The notes: generated by a model not told the origin, from the letters alone. Positions 42,617 to 53,672 are shown, numbered from the stretch's first letter. The stretch is 64,000 nucleotides of DNA from CAWIMX01 sp963792785 (GCA_963792785.1 CAWBXO010000001.1:806001-870000), one strand, 5' to 3'. Program-made: numbers and translations.

Positions 42617-43384
42617 GTGCCCGTGAGTCGCCGCGTCCTCGTCATCGTGCTGGTCGGCGTTGGTCTCGTCCTCGCCGCCGCCGGCGCCTTCTTCTTCCTC
42701 GGCCCCACGCCCGCGCCGGAGACCGCGGCCGCGCCGCCGCCGGCCGCGCCGGAGCCCGCGCCCACGCTGGCACCCGAGCCCACGCCGGAGCCCGCGCCGG
42801 TGCGCGCGCCGCGCCGCGTCGAGGCCCGGCCGGCCGCGCCGGCGCCCACGCCCACGCCGGCCGCGCCCACGACCGGCGAGCTTCACATCGTGACGGACGT
42901 GCCGGCGCAGGTGTTCGTCGACCGCGTCTTCCTCGGTGACGCGCCCGCCACCGCGACCGGCCTGGCGCCGGGGACGCACCAGCTCAACGTCACCGCCGAG
43001 GGGTACGACGGCATCTCCAGGCCCGTCGAGGTCGAGGTGGGGTCACACGAGCTGCAGGTCCGGTTCAAGGAGGTCCGCCTCGCCGCGGCCATCGCCGTCA
43101 TCCACGACCACCGCATCGGGTCGTGCCAGGGACGGCTGGTCGCCACACCCCGGGCGCTGGCGTACGTGACCGACAACAAGAACGACGCGTTCAGCGTGCC
43201 GCTGACGGCCGTCTCGCGGTTCGAGGTGGACTACCTGAAGAAGAACCTGGTGGTCGGCGTGAACGGCAAGACGTACAACTTCACCGACCCGAACGGCAGC
43301 GCCGACACGCTGTTCGTGTTTCACCGCGACGTGGACAAGGCCCGCCAGCGGCTGCTCGCGGGCGATCCGCCCGCGCAGGATTGA
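42617..43384 (+). CDS. Membrane-anchored PEGA-domain protein
   Basis: A 255-residue protein: one N-terminal membrane segment (VLVIVLVGVGLVLAAAGAFF), a Pro/Ala/Glu-rich stalk, a PEGA domain (TDVPAQVFVDRVFLGDAPAT, HQLNVTAEGYDG) and a C-terminal beta domain (CQGRLVATPRALAYVTDNKN, LTAVSRFEVDYLKKN) resembling GRAM/PH-like folds. PEGA domains are usually extracytoplasmic. No enzyme motif. Start GTG 42617. It has the same PEGA type as the pseudokinase at 16985-18994. Confidence 0.8.
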   Translation: MPVSRRVLVIVLVGVGLVLAAAGAFFFLGPTPAPETAAAPPPAAPEPAPTLAPEPTPEPAPVRAPRRVEARPAAPAPTPTPAAPTTGELHIVTDVPAQVFVDRVFLGDAPATATGLAPGTHQLNVTAEGYDGISRPVEVEVGSHELQVRFKEVRLAAAIAVIHDHRIGSCQGRLVATPRALAYVTDNKNDAFSVPLTAVSRFEVDYLKKNLVVGVNGKTYNFTDPNGSADTLFVFHRDVDKARQRLLAGDPPAQD

Positions 43385-43385
43385 C

Positions 43386-44414
43386 CTACAACTTCCAATA
43401 GCGGCCGAGCGCCTGCTTCGCGCCGTCCACCGCGCCGCGCCCGCGCAGGCCCCGCGCGGCCTCGCTCGGCCACGCCGGCTCCGCCGCCGGCCCGGCAAGG
43501 GCGCCCACGACCGCCTCGAAGGAGGCGTCCAGCGCCTTGAGGTCGTAGCCCCCCTCCGACACGAGGATCAGCCGTCCCGCGCAGCAGGCGTCCGCCAGGC
43601 GCCGCAGGGCCATCGTCATGGCCCCGAACGCCGGCGTCGTCACGCGCATGCCGCCGAGCGGGTCGCGCTCGTGCGCGTCGAAGCCGGCCGAGACGAGCAC
43701 GATGTCCGGCGCGAACTGCGTGACGATGGGCTCGACAATCTGCTCGAAGACGAGTCGGTAGTCGCCGTCCATGCAGCCGGCCTCCATCGGCACGTTCACC
43801 GTGAAGCCCGCGCCCGCGCCGCGCCCCACCTCCTCGCCCGCGCCCGTGCCCGGGTAGAAGCGATCCTGGTGCAGCGAGACGTACAACACGCTGGGATCGG
43901 CGTCGAACATGTGCTGCGTGCCGTTGCCGTGATGAACGTCGTAGTCGACGATGGCGACGCGGCGGGCGCCCAGGGTCTGGGCGTGGGCGGCCGCGACTGC
44001 GACGTTGTTGTAGAAGCAGAAGCCCATCGCGCGGTCGCGCTCGGCATGGTGGCCCGGCGGCCGCACCAGCGCGAACGCCGTCGTGTGCGAGCCGCCCATC
44101 ACGCGCTCGACGCCGTCCACGCCCGCGCCGGCCGCGAGCAGCGCGACCTCGGTGGTTTCGGGCGACGTGTAGGTGTCGGAATCGAAGGCCACGGCCTGGC
44201 CCGCCGCTTCCGAGACCCGGACGAGATAGCCCACGTCGTGCACGCGGGCGAGCTGCTCGCGCGTCGCCTCGGGCGGCGCCACGACTTCACCGCCCCGCGC
44301 GCGCCAGCGCGCCGCCACCTGATCCATCACCTCAGCGCGCTCAGGACACTCCGGGTGCCCGGGCGGCGTGACGTGCTCAGCGAAACGGGGTGTGGAAATG
44401 AGAATAAGAGACAC
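43386..44414 (-). CDS. Histone deacetylase-family hydrolase (acetylpolyamine amidohydrolase-like)
   Basis: A 342-residue zinc hydrolase of the HDAC/AcuC/APAH superfamily. Sites: RPPGHHAERDRAMGFCFYNN (charge-relay His pair), AIVDYDVHHGNGTQHMF (Asp and His zinc ligands), VLVSAGFDAHERDPLGG (second Asp) and SEGGYDLKALD (catalytic Tyr). All metal ligands are present. In bacteria these enzymes deacetylate polyamines, acetoin-pathway proteins or natural products; the substrate here is unknown. It converges tightly on the PEGA gene (1-base gap). The frame is intact. Confidence 0.92.
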   Translation of the reverse strand: MSLILISTPRFAEHVTPPGHPECPERAEVMDQVAARWRARGGEVVAPPEATREQLARVHDVGYLVRVSEAAGQAVAFDSDTYTSPETTEVALLAAGAGVDGVERVMGGSHTTAFALVRPPGHHAERDRAMGFCFYNNVAVAAAHAQTLGARRVAIVDYDVHHGNGTQHMFDADPSVLYVSLHQDRFYPGTGAGEEVGRGAGAGFTVNVPMEAGCMDGDYRLVFEQIVEPIVTQFAPDIVLVSAGFDAHERDPLGGMRVTTPAFGAMTMALRRLADACCAGRLILVSEGGYDLKALDASFEAVVGALAGPAAEPAWPSEAARGLRGRGAVDGAKQALGRYWKL

Positions 44415-44420
44415 AGGCTC

Positions 44421-44665
44421 CTAGCCTAGCCACAGAGACACGGAGACACGGAGAACCACCGCCGAACGTTCGACGCGGGTCGGCCTGCAAGCAGGCCGAC
44501 GTGGCGGGCTGAGAGACCCCGGCTGTGCAAGAGCACAGCTTACCCCCCTTGCACGGCCGGGGTCTCTCCGCCCGCCAGGCCGCCTCCGGCGGCCCGCGGC
44601 GAACTCGTCCCGACCGCGGTAGCTTGCCGCCTCTGTGTTCTCTGTGCCTCTGTGGCCTGAATCCT
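44421..44665. repeat. CACAGAG-type palindromic element with internal hairpins
   Basis: Outer arms CCACAGAGACACGGAGACAC (44430s) and CTCTGTGCCTCTGTGGCC (44636-44657) face each other. The inside holds a perfect 9-pair hairpin at 44480-44499 and a 29-base stem at 44503-44576. No gene is seen. The outer family also occurs at 4651-4736. Confidence 0.7.
44503..44576. repeat. 29-base inverted repeat hairpin
   Basis: Left arm 44503-44531 and right arm 44548-44576 match at 27 of 29 positions (core GAGAGACCCCGGC), with a 16-base loop. It would make a very stable RNA stem on either strand. Confidence 0.85.
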
Positions 44666-44674
44666 TCACGCGTA

Positions 44675-45347
44675 TCACCGGACCAGTTCGAGCGCCCGCT
44701 GCTCGGCGCCGAGCAGGCGCTGGTCGAGCGTGGCGCGCGCGGCCTCGATCGCCTCGTCGTCGGCGTCCGGCGCGACGTGGATCGGCGCGCCGACGACGAT
44801 CGCGACGGTGGCGAACGGCTTCGGGATCTGCGTGCGGTCCCAGCTCTTCAGCGTCCAGGACCGGCTGGCCTCGCAGTGGAACGGCACGACCGGGTTGCCG
44901 GTGGCCTTGGCCAGCCACACGGCGCCGGGCTGCGACACGCGCGCCGGGCCGCGGGGGCCGTCCACGGTGAAGCCCGCCGGCCGGCCGGCCGCCATGTCCC
45001 GCGTCGAGCTGCAGCAGCGCCTTGCGGCCGCCGCGCGAGGTCGACCCGCGCGCGGTCCCGTAGCCGAAGCGCTCGATGATGCCGGCGATCCACTCGCCGT
45101 CGAAGTTCTCGCTGGTGATCACCACGATGCCCCGCCGGCGGAAGTAGTACGTCGCCGGGAGGATCCGCCCGTGCCAGAACGCCATGATCGGCTGCTGGCC
45201 GCGCCCGGTGATCGCGTCGAAGTGCTCGAGGCCCTCGGTGTGCCACCTGAGCGTGGCGCCCAGCGCCGCAATCAGGCGGTAGCCGGCGGCGGCGATCACC
45301 TTCGCCTCGAGGCGCTTGACGGGCGACGCCTTCCACGACTCGGACAC
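44675..45347 (-). CDS. DUF374 lysophospholipid acyltransferase family protein, one frameshift
   Basis: About 224 codons. The DUF374/LPLAT pattern is clear: ALGATLRWHTEGLEHFDAI, QQPIMAFWHGRILPATYYF (HGR at the acyltransferase His position), RGIVVITSENFDGEWIA, GTARGSTSRGG, then FTVDGPRGPARVSQPGAVWL and PVVPFHCEASRSWTLKSWD. Likely a membrane-associated acyltransferase in lipid A or phospholipid synthesis (KDO-lipid-like group). An extra T at 45004 splits the frame. GTG start 45347 lies at the edge of a GAAGTCAGGAAGT repeat which also supplies AGGAA as a ribosome site. Last gene of the etf cluster. Confidence 0.85.
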
Positions 45348-45386
45348 TTCCTGACTTCCTAACTTCCTGACTTCCTGACTTCGTCC
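45348..45386. repeat. GGAAGTCAGGAAGTT tandem repeat (R7)
   Basis: Four to five units of an 8-base GAAGTCAG/GAAGTTAG motif (minus strand). It encodes the last residues (RKSGS) and the stop codon of the upstream FeS protein and provides the Shine-Dalgarno-like AGGAA before the acyltransferase. Confidence 0.8.
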
Positions 45387-47223
45387 GTCTTCACCATCTT
45401 GCCGTTCACGTACGTCATGAGGTCGACGAACTGCGTGTCGGCGCCGCGCGCTCGCCTGCGCGCCCTTCAGCATGATCGAGCAGAACGGGCACGCCGTGAC
45501 GACCGTGCCCGCGCCCGGTCGCCTGCAGCTGCTTGAAGCGCACGTCGCTGATGCGCGAGCCGGGCTCTTCTTCCTTGTCGGCGAACAGCAGGCCGCCGCC
45601 GGCGCCGCAGCAGTACGGGTTGTCGCGGTTGCGCTCCGGCTCGGCGATGTCGCCGCCGAAGCGCGTCACGCAGCGCGCGCGGCTCGTCCACCTTGCCGGC
45701 ATACCGGCCCAGGTAGCAGGGATCGTGGAACGTCACCCGCTCGGTGCCCTCGTCGGCCGCGCGATCGGAGCGCGTCAGAGCTTCCACGTAGACGGCCGAG
45801 TGCACGACCTCCGCCTCGTAGCCGAAGCGGCGGTAGTCGTCGCCGATCGTCTTCAGGCAGTGCGGGCACGACGTCAGGATCGTCTTCGGCGCCGGCCGCC
45901 TGCAGATCGGCGATGTTGCCCGTGGCCAGCTCCTGGAACATGTACTCGTTGCCGGTGCGCTTGGCCGGGTCGCCCGTGCAGCGCTCCTTCGCCAGCACGC
46001 CGAACGTCACGCCGCTTGGCCCGGAGGATCTCGAAGAGCGACCGCAGCGACTTCTGGAAGTCCGCCTCGAACGCGCCCGCGCAGCCCAGCCAGACGAGCA
46101 CGTCGTGGCGCGCCGCGTCGAACGTTTCCAGGCTCGCGCCGTCCACGAACTTCTGCCGCTGGTCGGCGCCCAGCCCCCAGATGTTCCCGCGCCGCTCGAG
46201 GTTGTTGTACACGGCGCCCAGATATGCCGGCGCCTCGCCGTTCGACGTCAGGCCCGCGGCGCGACCCGATGATCAGCGGCAGGTGCTCGATGCCCACCGG
46301 GCACTGGTTCTCGCAGGCGCCGCAGGTCGTGCACTGCCAGAGCACCTTCTCGCTGTAGAGCTCGCCGAGCTTGCTGCTCGCGCGCGCCCGCGAGCAGCGC
46401 CTCCTGCGTCTGCAGGACCAGCGTCCTTCGGGTTGAGCTCCTTGCCCGCGCCCCACGCCGGGACAGTTCACCTGGCAGCGTCCGCACTCCACGCACGTGA
46501 AGGCGTCGAGCACGATCTTGCTGCCGAGATCCTTCACCGTTTCGAGCCCGACTTCCTCCTTCTCGAAGTCCAGGTTCGGCACGGTGCCGAGCTCGGGCGA
46601 CTTCAGGAACACGGTGATCGGCGAGAGGACGAGGTGCAGGTGCTTCGACGCCGGGATCAGCGCCAGGAACGCGAGGATCACGAGCATGTGCACCCACCAG
46701 TTCACGCGCCCGCGCCGGCGACGCCTCGTCGACGACGGAAGGTGAGCAGGAACGTGACCATCAGGGTGGCGATGAAGCCGGCGATCGACGACCGATTCGA
46801 TCGAGACGTGCGTGCCGAGACCGGCCGGCCGGACGAACACGCGCCGGATGAGCAGATAGACGATGCCCAGGAGGACGGCCAGCGGCGAACGGCACCAGCG
46901 CGAGCCGATACCAGGCGAACCACGGCGCGTGCGTCAGGTCGACGATGGCCGAGGCCCGCGAGGAATTCGGTGGCCGTATAGACGGCGAACGCCACGAAGC
47001 CCCAGAACACGAAGCGCGTGCGCGAGGCCGGCCGCCGGCCGGCCCTTGATGGTGCGCGCGCTGCAGGAGCACGTCCGTGACGAACCGGCCGGCGCGGAAC
47101 CCGAGGCGATCGAGGGTGAAGGTATTCGGCGCCGTCGGCCACAGGCGGACGCGCGTCGCCACCTGCGCCGACGAAGGCGCCGGCGAAGACGAGCACGAGC
47201 AGCCAGAGAATCAGCGTCTCCAT
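45359..47223 (-). CDS. Membrane FeS oxidoreductase, probable ETF:menaquinone oxidoreductase, many frameshifts
   Basis: About 620 codons, read across several frames. N-terminal membrane part (LILWLLVLVFAGAFV; FVFWGFVAFAVYTATEFLAG; WWVHMLVILAFLALIP) of nitrate-reductase-gamma type; two 4Fe-4S motifs (FTCVECGRCQVNCP and CTTCGACENQCPVGIEHLP); then two CCG (heterodisulfide-reductase-like) domains with VWLGCAGAFEADFQKSL, FHDPCYLGRYAGKV, and NPYCCGAGGGLLFADKEEEP. This architecture, next to etfBA, matches the EMO-type (DUF224) protein that passes electrons from EtfAB to menaquinone. The end reads VNGKMVKTDEVRKSGS from a repeat. The exact number of frame errors is uncertain. Confidence 0.82.
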
Positions 47224-47235
47224 GGCTGCCAGGGG

Positions 47236-48209
47236 TCAGGCTTTGAGCGCCGCGAGGAGCGCCGGCACGATCTCGAAGAGGTCGCCGACGATGCCGTAGT
47301 CGGCGACTTCGAAGATGGGCGCGTCCGGGATCCTTGTTGATGGCGACGATGACCTGCGAGCCCTTCATGCCGACCAGATGCTGAATCGCGCCGGAGATGC
47401 CGAGCGCCAGATAGAGCTTCGGCGCCACCGTCTGGCCGGAGCTGCCGACCTGGCGCTCCATCGGCAGCCAGCCGGCGTCGCAGATCGGCCGCGACGCCGC
47501 GAGCTCCGCGTCGAGCGCAGCGGCCAGTTCGCTGCGCGAGCGGCAGGTGCTCCTGCCCCTTGATGCCGCGGCCCGACCGACACGATGCGCTCGGCCTGCG
47601 ACAGATCGACCGCCTGCTTGGCCTCCTGGAACGGCGCCTCCGGCTTCTGCGCGGATCGCGGCGGCGTCCACCTCGACGGCCAGCGCGCGCACCGGCGCGG
47701 GTGACGCCCCCTTCGCGACGGCGTCGGCGCGGAAGGCGCCGATCTGGCACGTCGCCAGGTGCGGCGTCTGGCCTTCGAGCGCCACGTCCGCCACCAGCTT
47801 GCCCTGAAACATCGGCCGCGCGAACACGCGCTCGGCGCCCGAGCGCCTTGAGCCCGATCACGTCGGTCACGAGCGCGCGGTCGAGCCGCGCCGCGAGCGT
47901 CGGCGCGAAGTCGCGCGTCTGGTAGGTGTGCGGCAGGACGACGAGCGACGGCGAGCGCCGCGATCGCGGCGTGCGAGCGCCGCCACGTAGCCGTCGGGCG
48001 TGTACCGGTCGAGGGCCGGGTGCTCGATCGTGACGACCTCTTCCACGTCGGCGGCGGCCAGCTCCGCGGCCACCGCGCCGCACGCCGGCGCCCGGCACGG
48101 CGATCGCGATGCGCCTCGTCCGCCCGCGGTCTGCTGCGCGGCGGCGATGGCCTCCCACGATCGCGCGATTGAGCTTGCCGCCGCGCTGCTCGGCGATGAC
48201 GAGGATCAT
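47236..48209 (-). CDS. etfA: Electron transfer flavoprotein subunit alpha, many frameshifts
   Basis: FAD-binding subunit of ETF, taking electrons from acyl-CoA dehydrogenases. About 324 codons. Starts MILVIAEQRGGKLNRAIV at ATG 48209, immediately after the etfB stop; the FAD motif near the end reads MERQVGSSGQTVAPKLYLAL and GISGAIQHLVGMKGSQVIVA, then YGIVGDLFEIVPALLAALK to TGA 47236. At least six indels between 47330 and 48150. Twelve bases separate its end from the FeS protein. Confidence 0.9.
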
Positions 48210-48971
48210 GCGATCACCCGCGCGATCGTCGCGCAGCCTGCGCAACAGGGCCTTCGCGGCCTCGGCTGGCGTGCCGCCGAGCATCTCGTCTGCTTCTGTC
48301 TTGAGCGGCACGTAGAGGCTGGCGATGCGCTGCCGGGCCGCGACCGCCGCGGGCTGCACGGCGCGCATGTCCTTCTTCTTCGCCGCCATGATGCCCTTGA
48401 GCGTGGCGTAGCGGAGCTGGTTGATGCCGCTCTGAATCGTCAGCACCGCGGGCAGCGGCATGGCGACCCACTGGAACCAGCCGCCCTCGAGCTCGCGCTT
48501 GACGCGGAGCGGTCGAGTCGGAGACCTGCACTTCCATGATGATCGTCGCGTGCGGGCGGCCGAGCCGCTCGGCGAGCACGACGCCGGTCTGCGCGAAGCC
48601 CTGATCGTCGGACTGGAGGCCGGTGAGGATCAGGTCGAACGCCTCGTCGCGCATGGCGCCGGCCAGCGCCTCGGCCACGCCGAACGCGTCGGCGGTGGCG
48701 AGCGCGTCGTCTCTCGACGTGAATCGCGCGGTCGGCGCCGCGGGCCAGCGCCTCGCGGATCACCTGCGCCACGCGGGCGGGCCCGGCCGAGCAGACGACC
48801 ACCTCGCCGCCGTGCTTCTCCTTCAGCCGGAGCGCCTCCTCGAGGGCGTACGCGTCCGGCTCGTTCATCTCGTAGCTGGCGTCCTGGTCGCGCGATCCAG
48901 GTGCGCGCCTCGTTCAGGCGGGGCTGCCAGTCGCGCGTCGGGACCTGCTTGATGCAGACGGCGATCTTCAT
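48206..48971 (-). CDS. etfB: Electron transfer flavoprotein subunit beta, several frameshifts
   Basis: AMP-binding partner of EtfA. About 255 codons: MKIAVCIKQVPTRDWQPRLN, MNEPDAYALEEALRLKEKHG, EVVVCSAGPARVAQVIREAL, FDLILTGLQSDDQGFAQTG and the C-terminal LTIQSGINQLRYATLKGIMA followed by AAKKKDMRAVQPAAV. Its TGA overlaps the etfA ATG region (ATGA). Indels near 48235, 48515, 48715 and 48893. First gene of etfB-etfA-FeS-acyltransferase. Confidence 0.92.
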
Positions 48972-48974
48972 GAT

Positions 48975-49053
48975 CCTTGTAGGGATTAGGGATTAGGGGT
49001 TAGGGGTTAGGGGTTAGGGAGCACTTCTAATCCCTAATCTCTAACCTCTAGTC
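48975..49053. repeat. TTAGGG-like palindromic repeat (R5)
   Basis: Left arm of GGGATTAGGG/GGGGTTAGGG units (48978-49018) faces right arm TAATCCCTAATCTCTAACC (49025-49057) across a 6-base loop. It fills the gap between etfB and fabF. The unit resembles eukaryotic telomere repeats by chance only. Confidence 0.8.
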
Positions 49054-49054
49054 C

Positions 49055-50298
<1,244 letters not shown>

Positions 50299-50308
50299 GC
50301 GCGGGCTC

Positions 50309-50553
50309 CTACTTCTTGCCCTTGGCGTGCGACGTCGATGTACTCGACGGCTTCCTTGACGCGGGTGATCTTCTCGGCGTCCTCGTCGGGGATCTCGATG
50401 CCGAACTCCTCCTCGAACGCCATCACCAGCTCGACGGTGTCGAGCGAGTCGGCGCCCGAGATCGTCCACGAACGACGCGTCCGGCGTCACTTCTTCCTCG
50501 TCCACCCCGAGCTGTTCCACGATGATGCTCTTGACTTTGTCGGCTACGGCCAC
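50309..50553 (-). CDS. acpP: Acyl carrier protein, two frame breaks
   Basis: Carries growing acyl chains on a phosphopantetheine arm. About 81 codons: VADKVKSIIVEQLGVDEEEV, DASFVDDLGADSLDTVELVM (Ser of the DSL motif carries the arm), FEEEFGIEIPDEDAEKIT and KEAVEYID, with a Lys-rich end. GTG start 50553 has GGAGG seven bases upstream. Indels near 50465 and 50330. It is too short and broken to stand out as one frame. Confidence 0.92.
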
Positions 50554-50563
50554 TGCAATCCTC

Positions 50564-51311
50564 CTACATGTACATCCCGCCGTTGACGGCGAGAACGTGC
50601 CCTGTAATATACGATGCCTCGTCCGAGGCAAGGAAGCACACCGCCGCTGCCACCTCGTCGGCGCGTGCCGAGGCGGCCGAGCGGAATCTGCGCCGGCCCA
50701 GTCGCCCTGCGCGCTGCTCGGCGATGGCGCGCGTCATGTCCGTGTCGATCATCCCCGGCGCCACCACGTTCACCGTGATGGCGCGCGAGGCCACTTCCCG
50801 CGCCAGCGCCTTGGCGAAACCGATCAGCCCCGCCTTCGACGCCGCGTAGTTGGTCTGCCCGGCGTTCCCCATCTGTCCCACGACCGAGCTGACGGCGATG
50901 ATCCGGCCGGCCCGCTGCTTGAGCATCGGCCGCATCGCCGCCTGCGCGAGCACGAACGTCGCCGTCAGGTTCGTCGCGATCACCTGCGTCCCAGTCGTCG
51001 CGCTTCATCCGCATGATGAGCTGATCGCGCGTGATGCCGGCGTTGCTCACGACGATGTCGAGGCGCCCGTGCGTCTTCACGATCTCGCCGGGCAGCGCCT
51101 CGACGGCAGCCGCGTCGGTGACGTCGAGGCCGACCGGCCTCGGCCGCGAGCCCCTCGGCCGCGAGCGCCGCGGCGACCGCGCTCGGCGTGGTCGCCGCGC
51201 GCGGCCGCGACGACCGTCGCGCCCTGCGCGCGCCAGACGCTCCGCGATCGCGCGTCCGATGCCGCGCGACGCGCCGGTCACGAGCGCAACTTTTCCGGTG
51301 AGGTTCAGCAT
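50564..51311 (-). CDS. fabG: 3-oxoacyl-ACP reductase (FabG), several frameshifts
   Basis: NADPH-dependent SDR reductase of fatty-acid synthesis. About 249 codons: NLTGKVALVTGASRGIGRAI cofactor motif, VSNAGITRDQLIMRMKRDDW, catalytic region ISSVVGQMGNAGQTNYAASK (Ser, Tyr, Lys), VAPGMIDTDMTRAI and SYITGHVLAVNGGMYM. Indels between about 50690 and 51240. Start ATG 51311, 21 bases after the fabD stop. Confidence 0.94.
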
Positions 51312-51332
51312 GCGGGCGGTTCGGACCGTTGA

Positions 51333-52267
51333 TCATGACAGCAGCGGCTCGACCGCCGCGAGGTCGTCGGGCGTGCCGAAGTTCACCACGGTCGCGTCCT
51401 GTGAATCCGCTTCACCATGCCGCTCAGCACCGTTCCCGGACCCACCTCAACATACGTTGTGACGCCCTCCGACGCAAGGCGGCGAACGACCGCTTCCCAG
51501 CGCACGGGCGCCGACACCTGCGCGATGAGCGCGCTCGATCGGCCGACCAGGCTTCGCGTTTTCAGCGCTCGGCGTCGACGTTGGCGACGATCGGGATGCG
51601 CGGGTCGGCGGTCTCGAGCGCGCGGAGGTCGGGCGCGAGACGCGCCTCGGCCGGCTTCATCAGCGCGCAGTGGAACGGCGCGCTCACCGACAGCGGCACG
51701 ACGCGCCTGGCGCCGAGCGCCTTGGCGCGCTCGCCCGCGCGCGCGACCGCGGCCGCGCGCACCGGCGATCACGATCTGGCCTGCCGCCGTTCAGATTGGC
51801 CGCGCTGACCACCTCGCCCTGCGCGGCCTCCGCGCACGCCTGCGCCACCTTCTCCGCGTCCAGGCCGAGGATCGCCGCCATCGCGCCCGTGCCCACCGGC
51901 ACGGCCTCCTGCATGTAGCGGCCGCGGCGCCGCACCACGCGCAGCGCGTCGGCGAACGCGAAGGTGCCCGCCGCGACGTTGGCGGAGTACTCGCCGAGGC
52001 TGTGGCCCGCGACGAAGGCCGGCGTGAGCCCGCGCGACGCCAGCAGCCGCCAGGCCGCGATGCTGACCGCGAGGATCGCGGGCTGCGTGGTTCTCGGTCA
52101 GCGTGAGCGTGTCCTCGGGGCCCTCGAAGCACAGCCGGCTGAGCGGCTCGCCCAGCGCGGCGTCGGCCTCGTCGAAGACCTGCGCGGCAGACCGGGAAGG
52201 CCTCGGCCAGCGCCTGGCCCATGCCGACCTTCTGCGATCCCTGTCCCGGAAAGATGAACGCGATCAC
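51333..52267 (-). CDS. fabD: Malonyl-CoA:ACP transacylase (FabD), several frameshifts
   Basis: Loads malonate onto ACP. About 311 codons: IAFIFPGQGSQKVGMGQALA, the nucleophile segment with GHSLGEY (read across frames near 52000), FHCALMKPAEARL and C-terminal YVEVGPGTVLSGMVKRIHR. The last residues read DATVVNFGTPDDLAAVEPLL after an indel near 51405. GTG start 52267 overlaps the plsX stop (GTGA). Other indels near 51560, 51765, 51783 and 52090. Confidence 0.92.
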
Positions 52268-53296
52268 GACTCGATCCCCGCCTTCTGCCCCGCGCCGGCG
52301 GCCGCGATCTCGGCCTCGACGCGCTCGATGAACCGGCCCGCCGCGAAGCGATACGCCATCGCGACGGCATTGCGCACGGCCTTGGCGCTCGATCGGCCGT
52401 GGCCGACGATGGCGACGCCGGCGACGCCGAGCAGCGGCGCGCCGCCGTACTCCGAATAGTCCACGCGGCGCCGGAAGCGCCGGAGCGCCCGGCGCGTGAG
52501 CAGCGAGCCGACACGCGGCGGTGACCGTGCTCGACGAGCTCCTCGACGAGCAGGGCCTCCATCACCTCGACCAGGCCCTCGCTGATCTTCAGCGCGACGT
52601 TGCCCGTGAAGCCGTCGCAGACGATCACGTCGGCGCGCCCGCTGTAGACGTCGCGCGCCTCGACGTTGCCGATGAAGGTGAGCGGCGGCGGCCTTGAGCA
52701 GCTGATGCGCCTCGCGCGTCAGCTCGTTGCCCTTGGTCGCCTCCTCGCCGATCGAGAGCAGCCCGACGCGCGGCCGCTCGAGGCCGAAGGCCAGGCGCGC
52801 GTATACGCTGCCCATGACGGCGAACTGCAGCAGGTGCGCGGGCCGGCACTCGACGCTCGCGCCGACGTCGAGCAGCATGGCCGGCGCGCCCGTCCGCGTC
52901 GGGATCGTGGCGGCCAGCGCCGGACGATCCGACGCCGGGCAGCATGCCGAACGCGCCGTGCGCCGCCATCACCGTGGCCCCCGTGTGGCCGGCGCTGAAC
53001 AGCGCCGAGGCCTCGCCGCGCGCGACGAGATCGGCCGCCACGCGAATCGACGCGCCCGGCTTGCGCCGGAGCGCGGCCGACGGCGACTCGTCCATCCCCA
53101 CGACGTCTGGCGCGTCGACGATCGTCACGCGCGAGCGGTCCGCGAACGGATGCCGCCCGAGCGCCGCCTCCAGCCGATCGCGCGGGCCGACCAGCATCAC
53201 GCCCAGGTCGAAGTGCCGCGCGGCCGCGAGCGCACCGTCCACAACGGGCCGCGGCGCAAAGTCCCCGCCCATCGCGTCGATGGCAATCTGGATCAT
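52264..53296 (-). CDS. plsX: Phosphate acyltransferase PlsX, several frameshifts
   Basis: Makes acyl-phosphate from acyl-ACP for phospholipid synthesis. About 344 codons: QIAIDAMGGDFAPRPVVDGA, SALFSAGHTGATVMAAHGAF, MLLDVGASVECRPAHLLQFA, RVGLLSIGEEATKGNELTRE, VIVCDGFTGNVALKISEGLV and YSEYGGAPLLGVAGVAIVGH. Indels near 52395, 52510, 52690 and 52925. Start ATG 53296. A palindromic repeat separates it from rpmF. Confidence 0.93.
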
Positions 53297-53299
53297 GAC

Positions 53300-53480
53300 A
53301 AGAAAGGTTCGGGGGTTCTGGAGGTTCTGGGGGTCGTGTTCTGAGAGTTCACGGGTTCAGAAGTTCTCCGAACGTTTGGAACCCTCGGAACCTCCAGAAC
53401 CTCCAGCCAGCACCATCAGAACCCCCAGAACTCCTGGAACGTCCAGAACCTCAGGTTCAACCTCAGGTTCCGGTTCAGGT
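53300..53480. repeat. GGTTCTGGAGGTTCTGG palindromic repeat (R6)
   Basis: Left arm of GGTTCTGGAGGTTCTGGG units (53309-53390) faces right arm CCTCGGAACCTCCAGAACC and further CCAGAAC units (53392-53450), ending in GGTTCAGGTTCAG. It fills the rpmF-plsX gap within the operon. Confidence 0.8.
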
Positions 53481-53663
53481 TCAGTCTTCTTTGACCGCTC
53501 GAACCTGCCGTCCGCGGTAGTAGCCGCAGTTCAGGCACACGCGGTGCGGCGGTTTGGCCTCGTGGCACTGCGGGCATTCGCTCAGGCCCACGGGGGTGAG
53601 GGCGTCGTGCGTGCGGCGCTTGGCCGTGCGCGTCTTGGAGTGGCGTCGTTTCGGATTCGGCAT
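53481..53663 (-). CDS. rpmF: Large ribosomal subunit protein L32
   Basis: A 60-residue zinc-type L32: PNPKRRHSKTRTAKRRTHDA, then two Cys pairs (CPQCHEAKPPHRVCLNC) and GYYRGRQVRAVKED. GAGGA lies 7 bases upstream of ATG 53663. It follows the DUF177 gene by 9 bases, the classic yceD-rpmF pair before plsX. The frame is intact. Confidence 0.97.
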   Translation of the reverse strand: MPNPKRRHSKTRTAKRRTHDALTPVGLSECPQCHEAKPPHRVCLNCGYYRGRQVRAVKED

Positions 53664-53672
53664 CGTCGGTCC

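Noticed and set aside
44503..44576. Riboswitch or attenuator upstream of a gene
   Set aside because: The stem lies after the stop of the minus-strand acyltransferase and upstream of the HDAC-like gene only at a distance, inside a dispersed repeat; no conserved aptamer features are seen.
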